64,000 nucleotides of DNA from Alphaproteobacteria bacterium (GTDB lineage: Bacteria; Pseudomonadota; Alphaproteobacteria; Geminicoccales; Geminicoccaceae). The notes under the pieces are model-generated. The model did no database searches, had not been told where the DNA came from, and worked only from the letters and a program-made list of their open reading frames with translations. Position 1 is the first letter of the stretch; each line of letters opens with the position of its first letter. Location of the stretch: positions 36,164 to 100,163 of the forward strand of contig JALUAG010000066.1 of NCBI GenBank assembly GCA_027045875.1. The letters run 5' to 3'. The translations under genes were made by a program, and so were the position numbers. Below are positions 9,006 to 18,673 of this stretch, one piece after another.

Positions 9006-9283
9006 GGCTGTTCGACTTCTTCCGGCTGAACCGACGCAACCGGAACACGGCCGAGACCGCCCGCCAAAGGCTCCAGGTGCTGGTGGCCCTCGACCGGAGC
9101 GGTGGCGGCGGCCCCGACTTCCTGCCGCTCCTGCAGCGGGAGCTCCTCGAGGTGATCCGCAAATACGTGGAGATCGACCTCGACCGGGTGAAGGTGGAGC
9201 TCGAGCGCGGCAACGGCTTCTCCACCCTCGAGGTCAACGTCGAACTGCCGACGGAGCATCTCGAACGGCGGGCCGCCGTCTGA
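9002..9283 (+). CDS. minE: Cell division topological specificity factor MinE
   Basis: A 93-residue protein. N-terminal MRLFDFFRL is the amphipathic membrane-binding stretch; RLQVLVALDR is the anti-MinCD helix/strand; the rest, with LLEVIRKYVEIDLDRVKVEL, is the dimerising topological-specificity domain. It stimulates MinD ATPase to drive the pole-to-pole oscillation. GTG start overlaps the minD stop. It ends 9 bases from the convergent M14 gene. Confidence 0.95.
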   Translation: MRLFDFFRLNRRNRNTAETARQRLQVLVALDRSGGGGPDFLPLLQRELLEVIRKYVEIDLDRVKVELERGNGFSTLEVNVELPTEHLERRAAV

Positions 9284-9292
9284 TCGCCCGCC

Positions 9293-10252
9293 TCAGATCC
9301 GCGGCGGCGGCACCTCGCGTCCGAGACGGACGGCGGTGAGGCCGGGTGCGAGGCGGCGCGACGGCATCACCAGCACGCAGCGGTCGTAGGGCGTGCGGAC
9401 GGGCTCGCCGCCGTCGGTGGCGATGGTGGTGCCCGCCCGGTCGATCACCTCGAGGCCGCGGAAACCGTCCTTGAACAGGAACGGTCCGCGCCGCACCGTG
9501 ACCGCGTGGGTGACCTCGATGAAGCGCTGCCGGCCGCCCGCCCGGGTGGGAGCGAGCCGCATCGCCAGTTCGGGATCCAGCACCGCCGTCGCCCGCAGGA
9601 AATGGAGGCATCCCGCGAGCGCCACGTCGATGGAGCTCCGCGCCCAGTGCTGGCCCGCCTCCAGCAGCACCGCCACCGGCTTCTTCCGAGGCGCGCCGAA
9701 GGCGCCGTAGTCGATCAGCCGCACCCCGCCGGGATGGCCGGCGTCGGCCACCACCACCGCCGGATAGCCCATGCGCCGGGCGAAGCGCCGGGCCTTGGGT
9801 GTGAGCCCGCACAGCAGCAGCGGCGCCGATGCCGTCTGCATGGAGTGGAGATCGAGGAGGAAATCCAGCGCGCGGAAATGGGGCAGCAGTTCCCGCGCCC
9901 GCCGCAGCTCCACCGTGGTGGCGGGACCGTCGAGCAGCTCCGGCCGCCACAGCCGGTTCATGTCCTCCTCGACGAAGCGCGAGGCGGTGGGATCGGCGGC
10001 ATCGAAGCGGGAGAAGGCGTCGATGTTGGCGAAGGACAGGCTGAGCCGCCCACATTGAGGCCGCAGCCCCAGCTCCAGGAGGCGCACGAGCGCCCAGGCG
10101 CCGGAGAGCTCGTTGCCGTGGATCAGCGCGTTGATGCCGACATGCGGCCCCGCGCGGCCGCTGTCGAAGCTCCAGACGTAGGGGATGCCGCTATTCCCCT
10201 CCCGGTAGGGGCGGAGGTCGGGCGGCGTGATCTCTATCCTGGGGCCGTTCAC
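9293..10252 (-). CDS. Succinylglutamate desuccinylase/aspartoacylase-like zinc deacylase (M14 family)
   Basis: A 319-residue protein with the M14 carboxypeptidase-fold zinc site: H45-x-x-E48 in LIHGNELSG and H136 in LLDLHSM, with the R100 region EEDMNRLW aligning with the DxNR substrate-binding motif. Such enzymes remove N-acyl groups from amino acids. Its GTG start overlaps the stop of the argE-like gene by 4 bases, so the two are translated together; this argues for a related acyl-amino-acid substrate. No astABD genes for arginine succinylation are nearby, so the name AstE is not justified. Confidence 0.85.
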   Translation of the reverse strand: MNGPRIEITPPDLRPYREGNSGIPYVWSFDSGRAGPHVGINALIHGNELSGAWALVRLLELGLRPQCGRLSLSFANIDAFSRFDAADPTASRFVEEDMNRLWRPELLDGPATTVELRRARELLPHFRALDFLLDLHSMQTASAPLLLCGLTPKARRFARRMGYPAVVVADAGHPGGVRLIDYGAFGAPRKKPVAVLLEAGQHWARSSIDVALAGCLHFLRATAVLDPELAMRLAPTRAGGRQRFIEVTHAVTVRRGPFLFKDGFRGLEVIDRAGTTIATDGGEPVRTPYDRCVLVMPSRRLAPGLTAVRLGREVPPPRI

Positions 10253-11412
10253 CGCAGCTCCCGCCGCACGAGCCCCTCGAGGAAGGCCAGGCAGCGGGCG
10301 AGCTCGTCGAGGGTGACGAACTCGTCCGGCCGGTGGGCGCGGGCGATGTCCCCGGGGCCGCAGACCAGCGCCGGCATGCCGGCACGGGCGAAATGCCCGG
10401 CTTCGGTGCCGAAGGAGAGCCGCACCGGCCCGCCCCCGGCCAGCTCCAGGCAGGCTCGGGCGAAGGGGTCGTCGAGATCGGCCCGCAGGCCCGGATAGAC
10501 CATCAGGGTCTCGAAGGTGATCGTGGCCTCGGGCGCCCCTTCCCGCAGCCGCGGCAGCACGCCTTCCTCCGCCTGCCGGCGCAGGCGGGCCGCGTGATCT
10601 TCGGGATCCTCCCCCGGCAGCGTGCGGAACTCGCAGACGAAGCGGCAATGGCCCGGGACGATGTTGAGTGCGCTGCCGCCTTCGATGGTGCCGACGTTGA
10701 CGGTCGTGTGCGGGGGCTCGAAACCCTCCTCGCGCCGCCCTTCGGTGGCCAGCCTGCGCGCCTCCGCGGCCAGCCAGGCGACCAGCTCGGCGGCGGCGAA
10801 GACGGCGTTGGCGCCGAGATGGGGCAGCCCGGAATGGGATTCCCTGCCGCGGACCGTACAGCGCAGGCCGATCTTGCCCTTGTGGGCGTCGCCCACCCGC
10901 ATGCCGGTGGGCTCGCCGACGAGGCAGCCGAGAGGCGGCGCCGCTTCCTCGAGCAGGGCCTCGATCAGCAGCGGCACGCCCCGGCAGCCCACCTCCTCGT
11001 CCCAGGAATAGGCGAGCAGCAGGGGCTGCGGCAGCACCTCGCCCGCCGCCGCCTCCGCCACCGCCGTCATGCAGGCGAGAAAGCCCTTCATGTCGGTGGC
11101 GCCGCGCCCGAAGACGCGACCCTCGCGGCATACCGCGCGGAAGGGGTCGCTCGACCAGCGCTGGCCCTCCACCGGTACCACGTCGGTATGGCCGGAGAGC
11201 AGGAGGCCCGGGCGGTCGCGGGGACCGAGAAAGGCGAGAAGCCCGGCCTTCCCCTCCTCCGCCGCGGGCACCCGCAGGCAACGGAGCCCGGCCGCGGTCA
11301 GCGTCTCCTCCAGATAGGCGATGAGAGCGAGATTGGAGCGGCTGCTCACCGTATCGAAGGCGATCAGCCGCTGGAGATGGGCGAGGGTGCGCGCGAGCAG
11401 GCGATGCGGCAT
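10249..11412 (-). CDS. argE: Acetylornithine deacetylase (M20 family)
   Basis: A 387-residue M20 metallopeptidase-type deacetylase predicted to release ornithine from N-acetylornithine. Two-zinc ligands are visible: SGHTDVVP, GRGATDMKG, WDEEVGC (catalytic Glu and ligand), GEPTG and the C-terminal FGTEAGHFA. The dimerisation (lid) domain occupies the middle third. ATG 11412 puts the protein start at MPHRLLARTLAHLQRL, where the family begins; upstream ATGs would add an unrelated tail. Related M20 deacylases cannot be excluded. It heads the pair with the M14 gene. Confidence 0.85.
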   Translation of the reverse strand: MPHRLLARTLAHLQRLIAFDTVSSRSNLALIAYLEETLTAAGLRCLRVPAAEEGKAGLLAFLGPRDRPGLLLSGHTDVVPVEGQRWSSDPFRAVCREGRVFGRGATDMKGFLACMTAVAEAAAGEVLPQPLLLAYSWDEEVGCRGVPLLIEALLEEAAPPLGCLVGEPTGMRVGDAHKGKIGLRCTVRGRESHSGLPHLGANAVFAAAELVAWLAAEARRLATEGRREEGFEPPHTTVNVGTIEGGSALNIVPGHCRFVCEFRTLPGEDPEDHAARLRRQAEEGVLPRLREGAPEATITFETLMVYPGLRADLDDPFARACLELAGGGPVRLSFGTEAGHFARAGMPALVCGPGDIARAHRPDEFVTLDELARCLAFLEGLVRRELR

Positions 11413-11515
11413 CGAGATCCAGATGGAGGCCGGGCCGGCCCCCACTATAGGCGCCGCTCGCGGCCCTGTCATGACGGGGACCGCGCGGAGGCGGGACAAG
11501 CGGGGACACAGCGGC

Positions 11516-11521
11516 TATATT
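11516..11521 (+). promoter_or_regulatory. -10-like element before lipoprotein gene
   Basis: TATATT, 44 bases before the ATG at 11566. No good -35 is visible. Confidence 0.35.
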
Positions 11522-11565
11522 GAAGGGCGAGTTCGGCCGTCTCCAACCATCGTGGAGCCCTCCAC

Positions 11566-11814
11566 ATGACACGCGCACGCATCCTCGCCCTGCCGCTCTC
11601 CCTCGCCCTCGTCCTCGCCGTCGGCGGCTGTGCCGCACTCGACAGCACGACCGGCCAGCGGGTCGCGACCGGCGCCGCGGTGGGTGCGGCCGGCGGCGCG
11701 GTGGTCGGCGCCATCAGCGGCGGCTTCATCAACAACACCCTCATCGGTGCCGCGGCCGGGGCCGCCGGCGGTCTCGTCTACGACCAGATCAAGAAGAGCC
11801 AGGGCGAGGACTGA
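11566..11814 (+). CDS. Glycine-zipper lipoprotein
   Basis: An 82-residue small lipoprotein: signal peptide with lipobox AVGGC (C22), then a Gly/Ala-rich repeat (GAAVGAAGGAVVGAISGG and GAAAGAAGG) forming two glycine-zipper helices like the YmgG/17-kDa-antigen group, and a short charged tail. It is predicted to be outer-membrane attached. The role is unknown; related proteins affect envelope integrity. It ends 5 bases from the convergent complex I assembly gene. Confidence 0.8.
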   Translation: MTRARILALPLSLALVLAVGGCAALDSTTGQRVATGAAVGAAGGAVVGAISGGFINNTLIGAAAGAAGGLVYDQIKKSQGED

Positions 11815-11819
11815 GCCCC

Positions 11820-12623
11820 TCAGAGCCGCGGCGGGCGGCCCTGCCGGCGCCGCCAGAGCAGCAGCCGCAGCGGCAGCAGCGGATCGCCGTGGCGCGGGAG
11901 CCGCGCGGGTTCGTCGCCCACCGCCGCCAGGGCCCGCAGCTGCCGCCGCGTAAGCCGGGCGAGCAGCCGGCTCGGCGGATCGAGCCGCTGCCAGACGGCG
12001 GGCGCGAGGGCGGACAGCCGTCGTCGGGCGCGCTCACGGACCTCCGCGATCCGCACCGGCCGCGCGTTGCTCGCGGGCTCCGGCAGCACGACGATGCCGA
12101 AACGGGCGAGACGGGGCGCCGCCCGCAGCAGGCCCACCAGCCCGTAGGCGGTGCCCACCTCCTCGGCCGCTGCCGGTTCCCCCCTCCCCTCCGTCGACAG
12201 CACGGCGAGCAGCCCCTGGAGGCATCCGGAGGTGCGCCGCGCATGGTCCTCGAAGGCGTCCGTCCCGGCCAATCCCCCCGCTTCGAACAACGCCTCCTGT
12301 GCTTCCAGCAGGTCCAGCAGCGCCTCGGCGGCCACCCTGCCCTCGCGGAGATCGGCCGCCAGCACGTCGAGCGCCGGATGCTCCGCCGCCGCGCCGCGGG
12401 CGGTGGCCCGGATCCGCTCGCGCCACCACTGGTAGCGCACGAGCCCCGCCATGGGCTCCCGGACGAGCTCGGGAATGCGGGCGAACTCGGCGTGGAGCAG
12501 CACGAGCGCGGCCAGTCGCGAGCGGATCCGGGGCGGCGCGAAGAGGCAGACGAGCAGGCGCTCGCGGTCGTATCTGCGGGCCAGATCGAGGACCGGATCC
12601 GCGCCCCTCACATGCCCGTTCAT
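11820..12623 (-). CDS. Squalene/phytoene synthase-like protein (NDUFAF6-type)
   Basis: A 267-residue protein of the squalene/phytoene synthase fold. It shows RYQWWRERI in the first third and GTAYGLVGLLRAAPRLA later, as in the alphaproteobacterial/mitochondrial NDUFAF6 (complex I assembly) branch. The Asp-rich prenyl-diphosphate motifs (DxxxD) of true synthases are not visible, arguing against a terpene-making enzyme. ATG 12623 is preceded by GGGGAAGG; longer in-frame starts add a Pro/Gly-rich tail and are rejected. In many relatives this gene sits beside secF and the Mth938-like gene; here sodB and a TraT-like gene intervene. Confidence 0.8.
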   Translation of the reverse strand: MNGHVRGADPVLDLARRYDRERLLVCLFAPPRIRSRLAALVLLHAEFARIPELVREPMAGLVRYQWWRERIRATARGAAAEHPALDVLAADLREGRVAAEALLDLLEAQEALFEAGGLAGTDAFEDHARRTSGCLQGLLAVLSTEGRGEPAAAEEVGTAYGLVGLLRAAPRLARFGIVVLPEPASNARPVRIAEVRERARRRLSALAPAVWQRLDPPSRLLARLTRRQLRALAAVGDEPARLPRHGDPLLPLRLLLWRRRQGRPPRL

Positions 12624-12808
12624 CGCCTTCCCCGCTGGGCTTCCCGCCCCGCTCGGGCCTTGCACCACCCGCGCCACCGGATTAGAGCGAGCATACCGCT
12701 GGCGGTGCGGACGAAGGCCTCCTGGCGCAATCGTTCGTCCGGAACCGATCCCACCCGGCGGCGGGGCATCGCACACCCCGGGGATCACAGCACAGCGACG
12801 AGGGAGCC

Positions 12809-13414
12809 ATGCCGTTCGAACTGCCCGATCTGCCTTACGCCTACGACGCGCTCGAGCCCTACATCTCCTCGCAGACCATGCATCTGCACCATGACAAGCA
12901 CCATCAGGCCTACGTGACCAATCTCAACAACCTGATCGAGGGCACCGACCTCGAGGGCAAGGGCCTCGAGGACATCATCGTCACCTGCTGGAAGGACCCC
13001 GCCAAGGAAGGCATCTTCAACAACGCCGGCCAGCACTGGAACCACACCCTTTTCTGGCGGGTGATGCGCAAGGGCGGCGGCGGCGCCCCCGGCGGCGAGC
13101 TGCAGCGCCGGATCGAGGACGCCTTCGGCTCCTTCGAGAGCTTCAAGGAGAAGTTCAAGGAGGCGGCGGTGACCGTGTTCGGCTCCGGCTGGGGGTGGCT
13201 CGCCGTCGACGGCGACGAGCTCAAGGTCCTCAAGACCCCGAACGGCGTCAACCCGATCGTGCACGGGATGGTGCCGATCCTGGGTATCGACGTCTGGGAG
13301 CACGCCTACTATCTCGATTATCAGAACCGGCGTCCCGAATATGTCGCCGCCTTCCTCAACCATCTGGTCAACTGGGAAGTGGTAGAGGAGGAGCTGGAAA
13401 AGGCGCTGGCCTGA
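12809..13414 (+). CDS. sodB: Superoxide dismutase (Fe type)
   Basis: A 201-residue iron/manganese-family enzyme converting superoxide to oxygen and hydrogen peroxide. Metal ligands are H27 (HLHHDKHH), H79 (HWNHTLFW), D161 and H165 (DVWEHAYY). The second-sphere glutamine is Q75 in NNAGQHW, the position used by FeSODs, so iron is the likelier metal although cambialistic activity is common. No signal peptide, hence cytoplasmic. ATG 12809 follows GAGGGAG. The TraT-like gene follows after 63 bases. Confidence 0.96.
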   Translation: MPFELPDLPYAYDALEPYISSQTMHLHHDKHHQAYVTNLNNLIEGTDLEGKGLEDIIVTCWKDPAKEGIFNNAGQHWNHTLFWRVMRKGGGGAPGGELQRRIEDAFGSFESFKEKFKEAAVTVFGSGWGWLAVDGDELKVLKTPNGVNPIVHGMVPILGIDVWEHAYYLDYQNRRPEYVAAFLNHLVNWEVVEEELEKALA

Positions 13415-13477
13415 ACGGTGGACGGAGCGGGACCGCGGGCGGCGGTCCCGGTCTTCCGGCCCGCGGGGAGAGACGAA

Positions 13478-14233
13478 ATGCGAAGCGGCGCGAGACGGAT
13501 TGGCGTGACGGTCGTGCTGGCCCTGTTCCTGGCCGGCTGTGCCGCGGTGACCACCTCCATCGAGAAGCGTGATCTCGATGTCCAGGTGAAGATGAGCGAC
13601 ACCATCTTCCTCGACCCCCTGCCGCCGCAGGCGCGCACCGTCTACGTCGAGGTCCGCAACAGCTCGGACCGACCCGATTTCGAGCTCGCCGCCGCCGTGC
13701 GCCAGAGCCTCGCCGCCCGCGGATTCCGGGTGGTGGAGGATCCCGACGCCGCCAACATCATCCTGCAGGCGAACGTGCTGCAGGTGGGTCGCAGCGCCCA
13801 GTCGGCGGCCGACGAGGCGCTCGCCGGCGGTTTCGGCAGCGCCATCGAAGGCGCCGTGATCGGCGGCGCGGTCGGCTACGGCCTCGGCAAGGCCGGTGGC
13901 CACGACGCACTGCTGACGATCGGCGGCGCCATCGCCGGCGCCGCCGTCTCCACCGTCGCCAACGCCGCGGTGCAGAACGTCACCTACACGGTGATCACCG
14001 ACGTGCAGATTTCGGAGCGGGTGCGCGACGGCGAGCTCGTGAGCCAGAGCGAGACCCAGAACATCCCTCAGGGCAGCGCCGGGACCGTTACCCAGTCGCG
14101 CAGCACGACCACCGAATGGCGGCGTTACCGGACCCGCATCGTCGGGACCGCCAACAAGGCCAACCTCACCTACGAGGAGGCGGCACCCGTGCTGGTGGAG
14201 CGGCTCACCCAGGTCATGTCCAACATGCTCTGA
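13478..14233 (+). CDS. TraT-family (complement-resistance-like) lipoprotein
   Basis: A 251-residue outer-membrane lipoprotein candidate: signal peptide with lipobox LFLAGC (C21), then a sequence colinear with plasmid TraT. It has an IEKRDLDVQVKMSDTIFLDP start, QANVLQVG, a Gly-rich membrane-like centre, YTVITDVQISER, and the end ANLTYEEAAPVLVERLTQ. TraT of F-type plasmids mediates surface exclusion and serum resistance. No other transfer genes are nearby, so here it is a chromosomal homologue with unknown role. ATG 13478 is preceded by GGGGAGAG. Confidence 0.85.
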   Translation: MRSGARRIGVTVVLALFLAGCAAVTTSIEKRDLDVQVKMSDTIFLDPLPPQARTVYVEVRNSSDRPDFELAAAVRQSLAARGFRVVEDPDAANIILQANVLQVGRSAQSAADEALAGGFGSAIEGAVIGGAVGYGLGKAGGHDALLTIGGAIAGAAVSTVANAAVQNVTYTVITDVQISERVRDGELVSQSETQNIPQGSAGTVTQSRSTTTEWRRYRTRIVGTANKANLTYEEAAPVLVERLTQVMSNML

Positions 14234-14267
14234 CCGCCGCCGGCGAACCCGCATCGGCGGGCGGCGG

Positions 14268-14663
14268 TCACCGCCCGCCCGATTCCGGCAGCACGATGAG
14301 CGCCGCCGCCACCCGCCTCCCCTCGGAAAGCAGCAGGTTGAAGGTCCGGCAAGCGGCGGCGGTGCTCATGAGTTCGTAAGGCAGGCGCCACGTCGAAAGG
14401 GCGCGCAGGACCTCGCGATGGGGCAGGGCGAAGCGCTCGCCGAGCCCCAGCAGCAGCAGATCGAGCGGCGGCTCGCACGCCCGGAAGAGCGCCAGATGGC
14501 GGCTCTCGAGGGCCGCCGCATCGACCACCTCCCACGGTTGCACGCGATCGGCGAAGACCGCTACCGAGCCCCGGTAGCGTCGCCCCGAGATGGTGAACCC
14601 TCCCGGATGATAGCGCTGGATCTCCTGCTGATCGGCATGCCGGGAATGGCCCACCAGATGCAT
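14268..14663 (-). CDS. Mth938-like domain protein (NDUFAF3/DUF498 type)
   Basis: A 131-residue protein of the Mth938-like/DUF498 family, the bacterial counterpart of complex I assembly factor NDUFAF3. Visible landmarks are the GGFTISGRRYRGSV start, LDLLLLGLGERFALP and the MSTAAACRTFNLLLSEGRRV block with conserved ACRTYN-like core. It begins 4 bases after secF stops, so it is the last gene of the yajC-secD-secF operon, an arrangement common in Alphaproteobacteria. The biochemical activity is unknown; in mitochondria it acts with NDUFAF4 in early complex I assembly. Confidence 0.85.
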   Translation of the reverse strand: MHLVGHSRHADQQEIQRYHPGGFTISGRRYRGSVAVFADRVQPWEVVDAAALESRHLALFRACEPPLDLLLLGLGERFALPHREVLRALSTWRLPYELMSTAAACRTFNLLLSEGRRVAAALIVLPESGGR

Positions 14664-14667
14664 CGCC

Positions 14668-15606
14668 TCACCCCGCGGCCGACGCCGAGCCCTCCTTGGC
14701 CAGTACGGCCCGCAGGTTGAAATATATCAGAACCGGGGCGGCGATGTAGATGCTGGAATAGGTACCCACCACCACCCCCCAGATCATGGCGAATGTGAAG
14801 TCGCGGATCACTGCGCCGCCGAAGAAGAACAGGGCGAACAGCGCGAGCAGGGTGGTCAGCGAGGTCATGAGGGTGCGCGACAGGGTCTCGTTGATGCTGC
14901 GGTCGATCACCTCCTCCAGCTTCAGGGTCTTGAAACGGCGGAGGTTCTCCCGGATGCGGTCGTACACCACCACGGTGTCGTTGAGCGAGTAGCCGACGAT
15001 GGTCAGGATCGCGGCCACGGTCGACAGGTTGAATTCGAGCCCCACCACCGCGAACACGCCGATCGTGGTGGCGACGTCGTGCACGAGAGCGAACACCGCC
15101 CCGGCGCCGAACTGCCATTCGAAGCGGAACCAGATGTAGACGAGCACCAACGCGACCGCGAGCAGCACGGCCATGATGCCGTTTCTGAGGAGCTCCTCGC
15201 TGACCTTGGGGCCGACGAACTCGGCGCGGCGGAACTCGATCCGGTCGCCGAAGTCCTCCACCAGCCGCTGCTTGACGATCTCGATCGCCTTCTGCTGCTG
15301 CTCGGCCTCCCCCTCCTGGCGCTCGATGCGGATCAGCACCTCCCGCTCGTCGCCGAAGTTCTGGAGCTGCACCTGGCCGAGGCCGAGATCATTGAGCGAC
15401 CTGCGCATGGTGGCGAGATCGGCCGGCCCCGGCATCCGCACCTCGAGCAGGGTGCCGCCGCGGAAGTCGATGCCGAAATTGAGCCCGACCGTCAGCACCG
15501 CGATCACCGACAGCAGGATGGCCAGGATCGAGCCGCCGAGGAACAGCAGCCGGTGGCGCATGAAGGCGATGGAGGTGCTGTCCGGGATCAGCCGAAAGCG
15601 GCGCAT
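14668..15606 (-). CDS. secF: Protein translocase subunit SecF
   Basis: A 312-residue membrane subunit of the SecDF accessory complex that uses the proton gradient to pull secreted proteins out of SecYEG. One N-terminal membrane segment (residues ~17-37) is followed by a periplasmic P4-like domain with FGIDFRGGTLLEV, then five membrane segments containing YSLNDTVVVYDRIREN and the conserved RTLMTSLTTLLALFALF. Length is typical. It starts 13 bases after secD ends. Confidence 0.97.
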   Translation of the reverse strand: MRRFRLIPDSTSIAFMRHRLLFLGGSILAILLSVIAVLTVGLNFGIDFRGGTLLEVRMPGPADLATMRRSLNDLGLGQVQLQNFGDEREVLIRIERQEGEAEQQQKAIEIVKQRLVEDFGDRIEFRRAEFVGPKVSEELLRNGIMAVLLAVALVLVYIWFRFEWQFGAGAVFALVHDVATTIGVFAVVGLEFNLSTVAAILTIVGYSLNDTVVVYDRIRENLRRFKTLKLEEVIDRSINETLSRTLMTSLTTLLALFALFFFGGAVIRDFTFAMIWGVVVGTYSSIYIAAPVLIYFNLRAVLAKEGSASAAG

Positions 15607-15619
15607 CGCGAGAGCCCTT

Positions 15620-17224
<1,605 letters not shown>

Positions 17225-17233
17225 GACGGCCGG

Positions 17234-17629
17234 CTATTTCTTGGGAAACAGCCGACCGAGGAGCCCGCCCCCGGCCTGGCCGCCCTGCTGCTGCGCCTGG
17301 TTCTGGTTGGCCGGCTTGGGCTTGGTCAGCAGCTCGGCGATGGTGTGACGGACCACCCGCACCTGCACGTTGGGGGCGATCTCGAGCAGCAGCAGATTGT
17401 CGCCGGCATCGACCTTGACGATCTTGCCGACGATGCCGCCGCCGGTGACCACGGTGTCCCCCTTCTTCAGGTTCTGGATCATCTGCTGATGTTCCCGGAC
17501 CTTCCGCTGCTGGGGACGGATCAGCAGCAGCCAGAACACCACGAAGATCAGGATCAACGGCAGGAGAGTGACGAAGAAATCGCCGCCCTGCCCGCCCGCC
17601 GCCTGCGCATAGGCCGGGGAAATCCACAT
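17234..17629 (-). CDS. yajC: Preprotein translocase subunit YajC
   Basis: A 131-residue small membrane protein of the SecDF-YajC complex. One membrane segment near residues 19-37 (LLPLILIFVVFWLLLIRPQ) ends in the family motif IRPQQRK; the cytoplasmic domain has KKGDTVVTGGGIVGKI. The Gln/Gly-rich C-terminal tail is longer than in E. coli but usual in Alphaproteobacteria. ATG 17629 gives the typical MWISPAYAQAAG beginning; a much longer in-frame extension upstream is rejected. First gene of the operon, divergent from the DUF815 gene. Confidence 0.95.
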   Translation of the reverse strand: MWISPAYAQAAGGQGGDFFVTLLPLILIFVVFWLLLIRPQQRKVREHQQMIQNLKKGDTVVTGGGIVGKIVKVDAGDNLLLLEIAPNVQVRVVRHTIAELLTKPKPANQNQAQQQGGQAGGGLLGRLFPKK

Positions 17630-17797
17630 GTTGTCCTCGAAAGTGATGAGGCCTGGAACCGGCGCCGGACTATAGCCTTCTCGGCCCGGATTGCAATCGG
17701 CACGAGGCCGCAGCCCCACCCCTCTTGCCGTCCTCGGCACCGCTGCTAGGCTCGGCCCGCCCGCCGCCGGGCGGCGGCAACCGCAGGACGACCCCGC

Positions 17798-18673
17798 ATG
17801 CAGCAGGACCCCCGCCTCGCCGATCTCCTCGAGCGCATCGCGAGCGCCCTCGAACGGCTGGCCCCGCCGCCCCCGCCGGCCGCCGATCTCGCCCGCGCCG
17901 ACGCCTTCGTCTTCGAGGCGGCGAGCGGCCGGCTGCGCCCGGTCGCGAGGGTGGCGGCGCCGCCTCTCGAGCTCCTCTGCGGCATCGACCGGGTGGCCGA
18001 CATCCTGCTCGCCAACACCCGCCGCTTCGCCCGCGGTCTGCCGGCCAACAACGCGCTCCTCTGGGGCGCCCGGGGGATGGGCAAGAGCAGCCTCGTCAAG
18101 GCGGTCCACGCGACGGTCGCGCGGGAGGTGCGGCCGGCGCCGGCGCTGATCGAGATCCACCGCGAGGAGATCGATCACCTGCCGCGGCTGCTGCAACTGC
18201 TGGCGGGACAACCGCGGCGCTGCCTCCTGTTCTGCGACGATCTCAGCTTCGATACCGGCGAGACCTCCTACAAGTCCCTGAAGGCGGTGCTCGAGGGGGG
18301 GCTCGAGGGGCGGCCGGCCAACGTCCTCTTCTATGCCACCTCCAACCGGCGCCATCTGATGCCCCGGCAGATGATCGAGAACGAACGCGGCACCGCCATC
18401 CACCCCGGCGAGGCGGTGGAGGAGAAGGTGTCGCTGTCCGACCGCTTCGGCCTGTGGCTCGGCTTCCATCCCTGCGACCAGCCGACGTATCTGGCGATGG
18501 TCGCGCGCTACGCCCGCCACTACGGGCTCGACATCGTCGAGGACGAACTGCGGCGCCAGGCCCTCGAATGGGCCACCACCCGCGGTGCCCGTTCCGGGCG
18601 CGTGGCCTGGCAGTTCATCCAGGATCTGGCCGGTCGCATGGGCCGCCGGCTGGAGGCCGAGGCCGGCGCCTAG
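17798..18673 (+). CDS. DUF815 family AAA-type ATPase
   Basis: A 291-residue P-loop ATPase of unknown role. Walker A is GARGMGKS (90-97) and Walker B is LLFCDDLS (D147/D148), followed by ATSNRRHL (sensor-1-like). The N-terminal ~60 residues form a coiled-coil-like cap with a proline stretch. DUF815 proteins are widespread next to yajC/secDF in Alphaproteobacteria, as here, but no function is established. Its stop codon overlaps that of the convergent nlpD-like gene in a shared CTAG. Confidence 0.88.
   Translation: MQQDPRLADLLERIASALERLAPPPPPAADLARADAFVFEAASGRLRPVARVAAPPLELLCGIDRVADILLANTRRFARGLPANNALLWGARGMGKSSLVKAVHATVAREVRPAPALIEIHREEIDHLPRLLQLLAGQPRRCLLFCDDLSFDTGETSYKSLKAVLEGGLEGRPANVLFYATSNRRHLMPRQMIENERGTAIHPGEAVEEKVSLSDRFGLWLGFHPCDQPTYLAMVARYARHYGLDIVEDELRRQALEWATTRGARSGRVAWQFIQDLAGRMGRRLEAEAGA

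Noticed and set aside
13478..14233. TraT gene as evidence of an integrated conjugative plasmid
   Set aside because: No relaxase, coupling protein, pilus genes, integrase or direct repeats in the neighbourhood; flanks are sodB and the sec operon.
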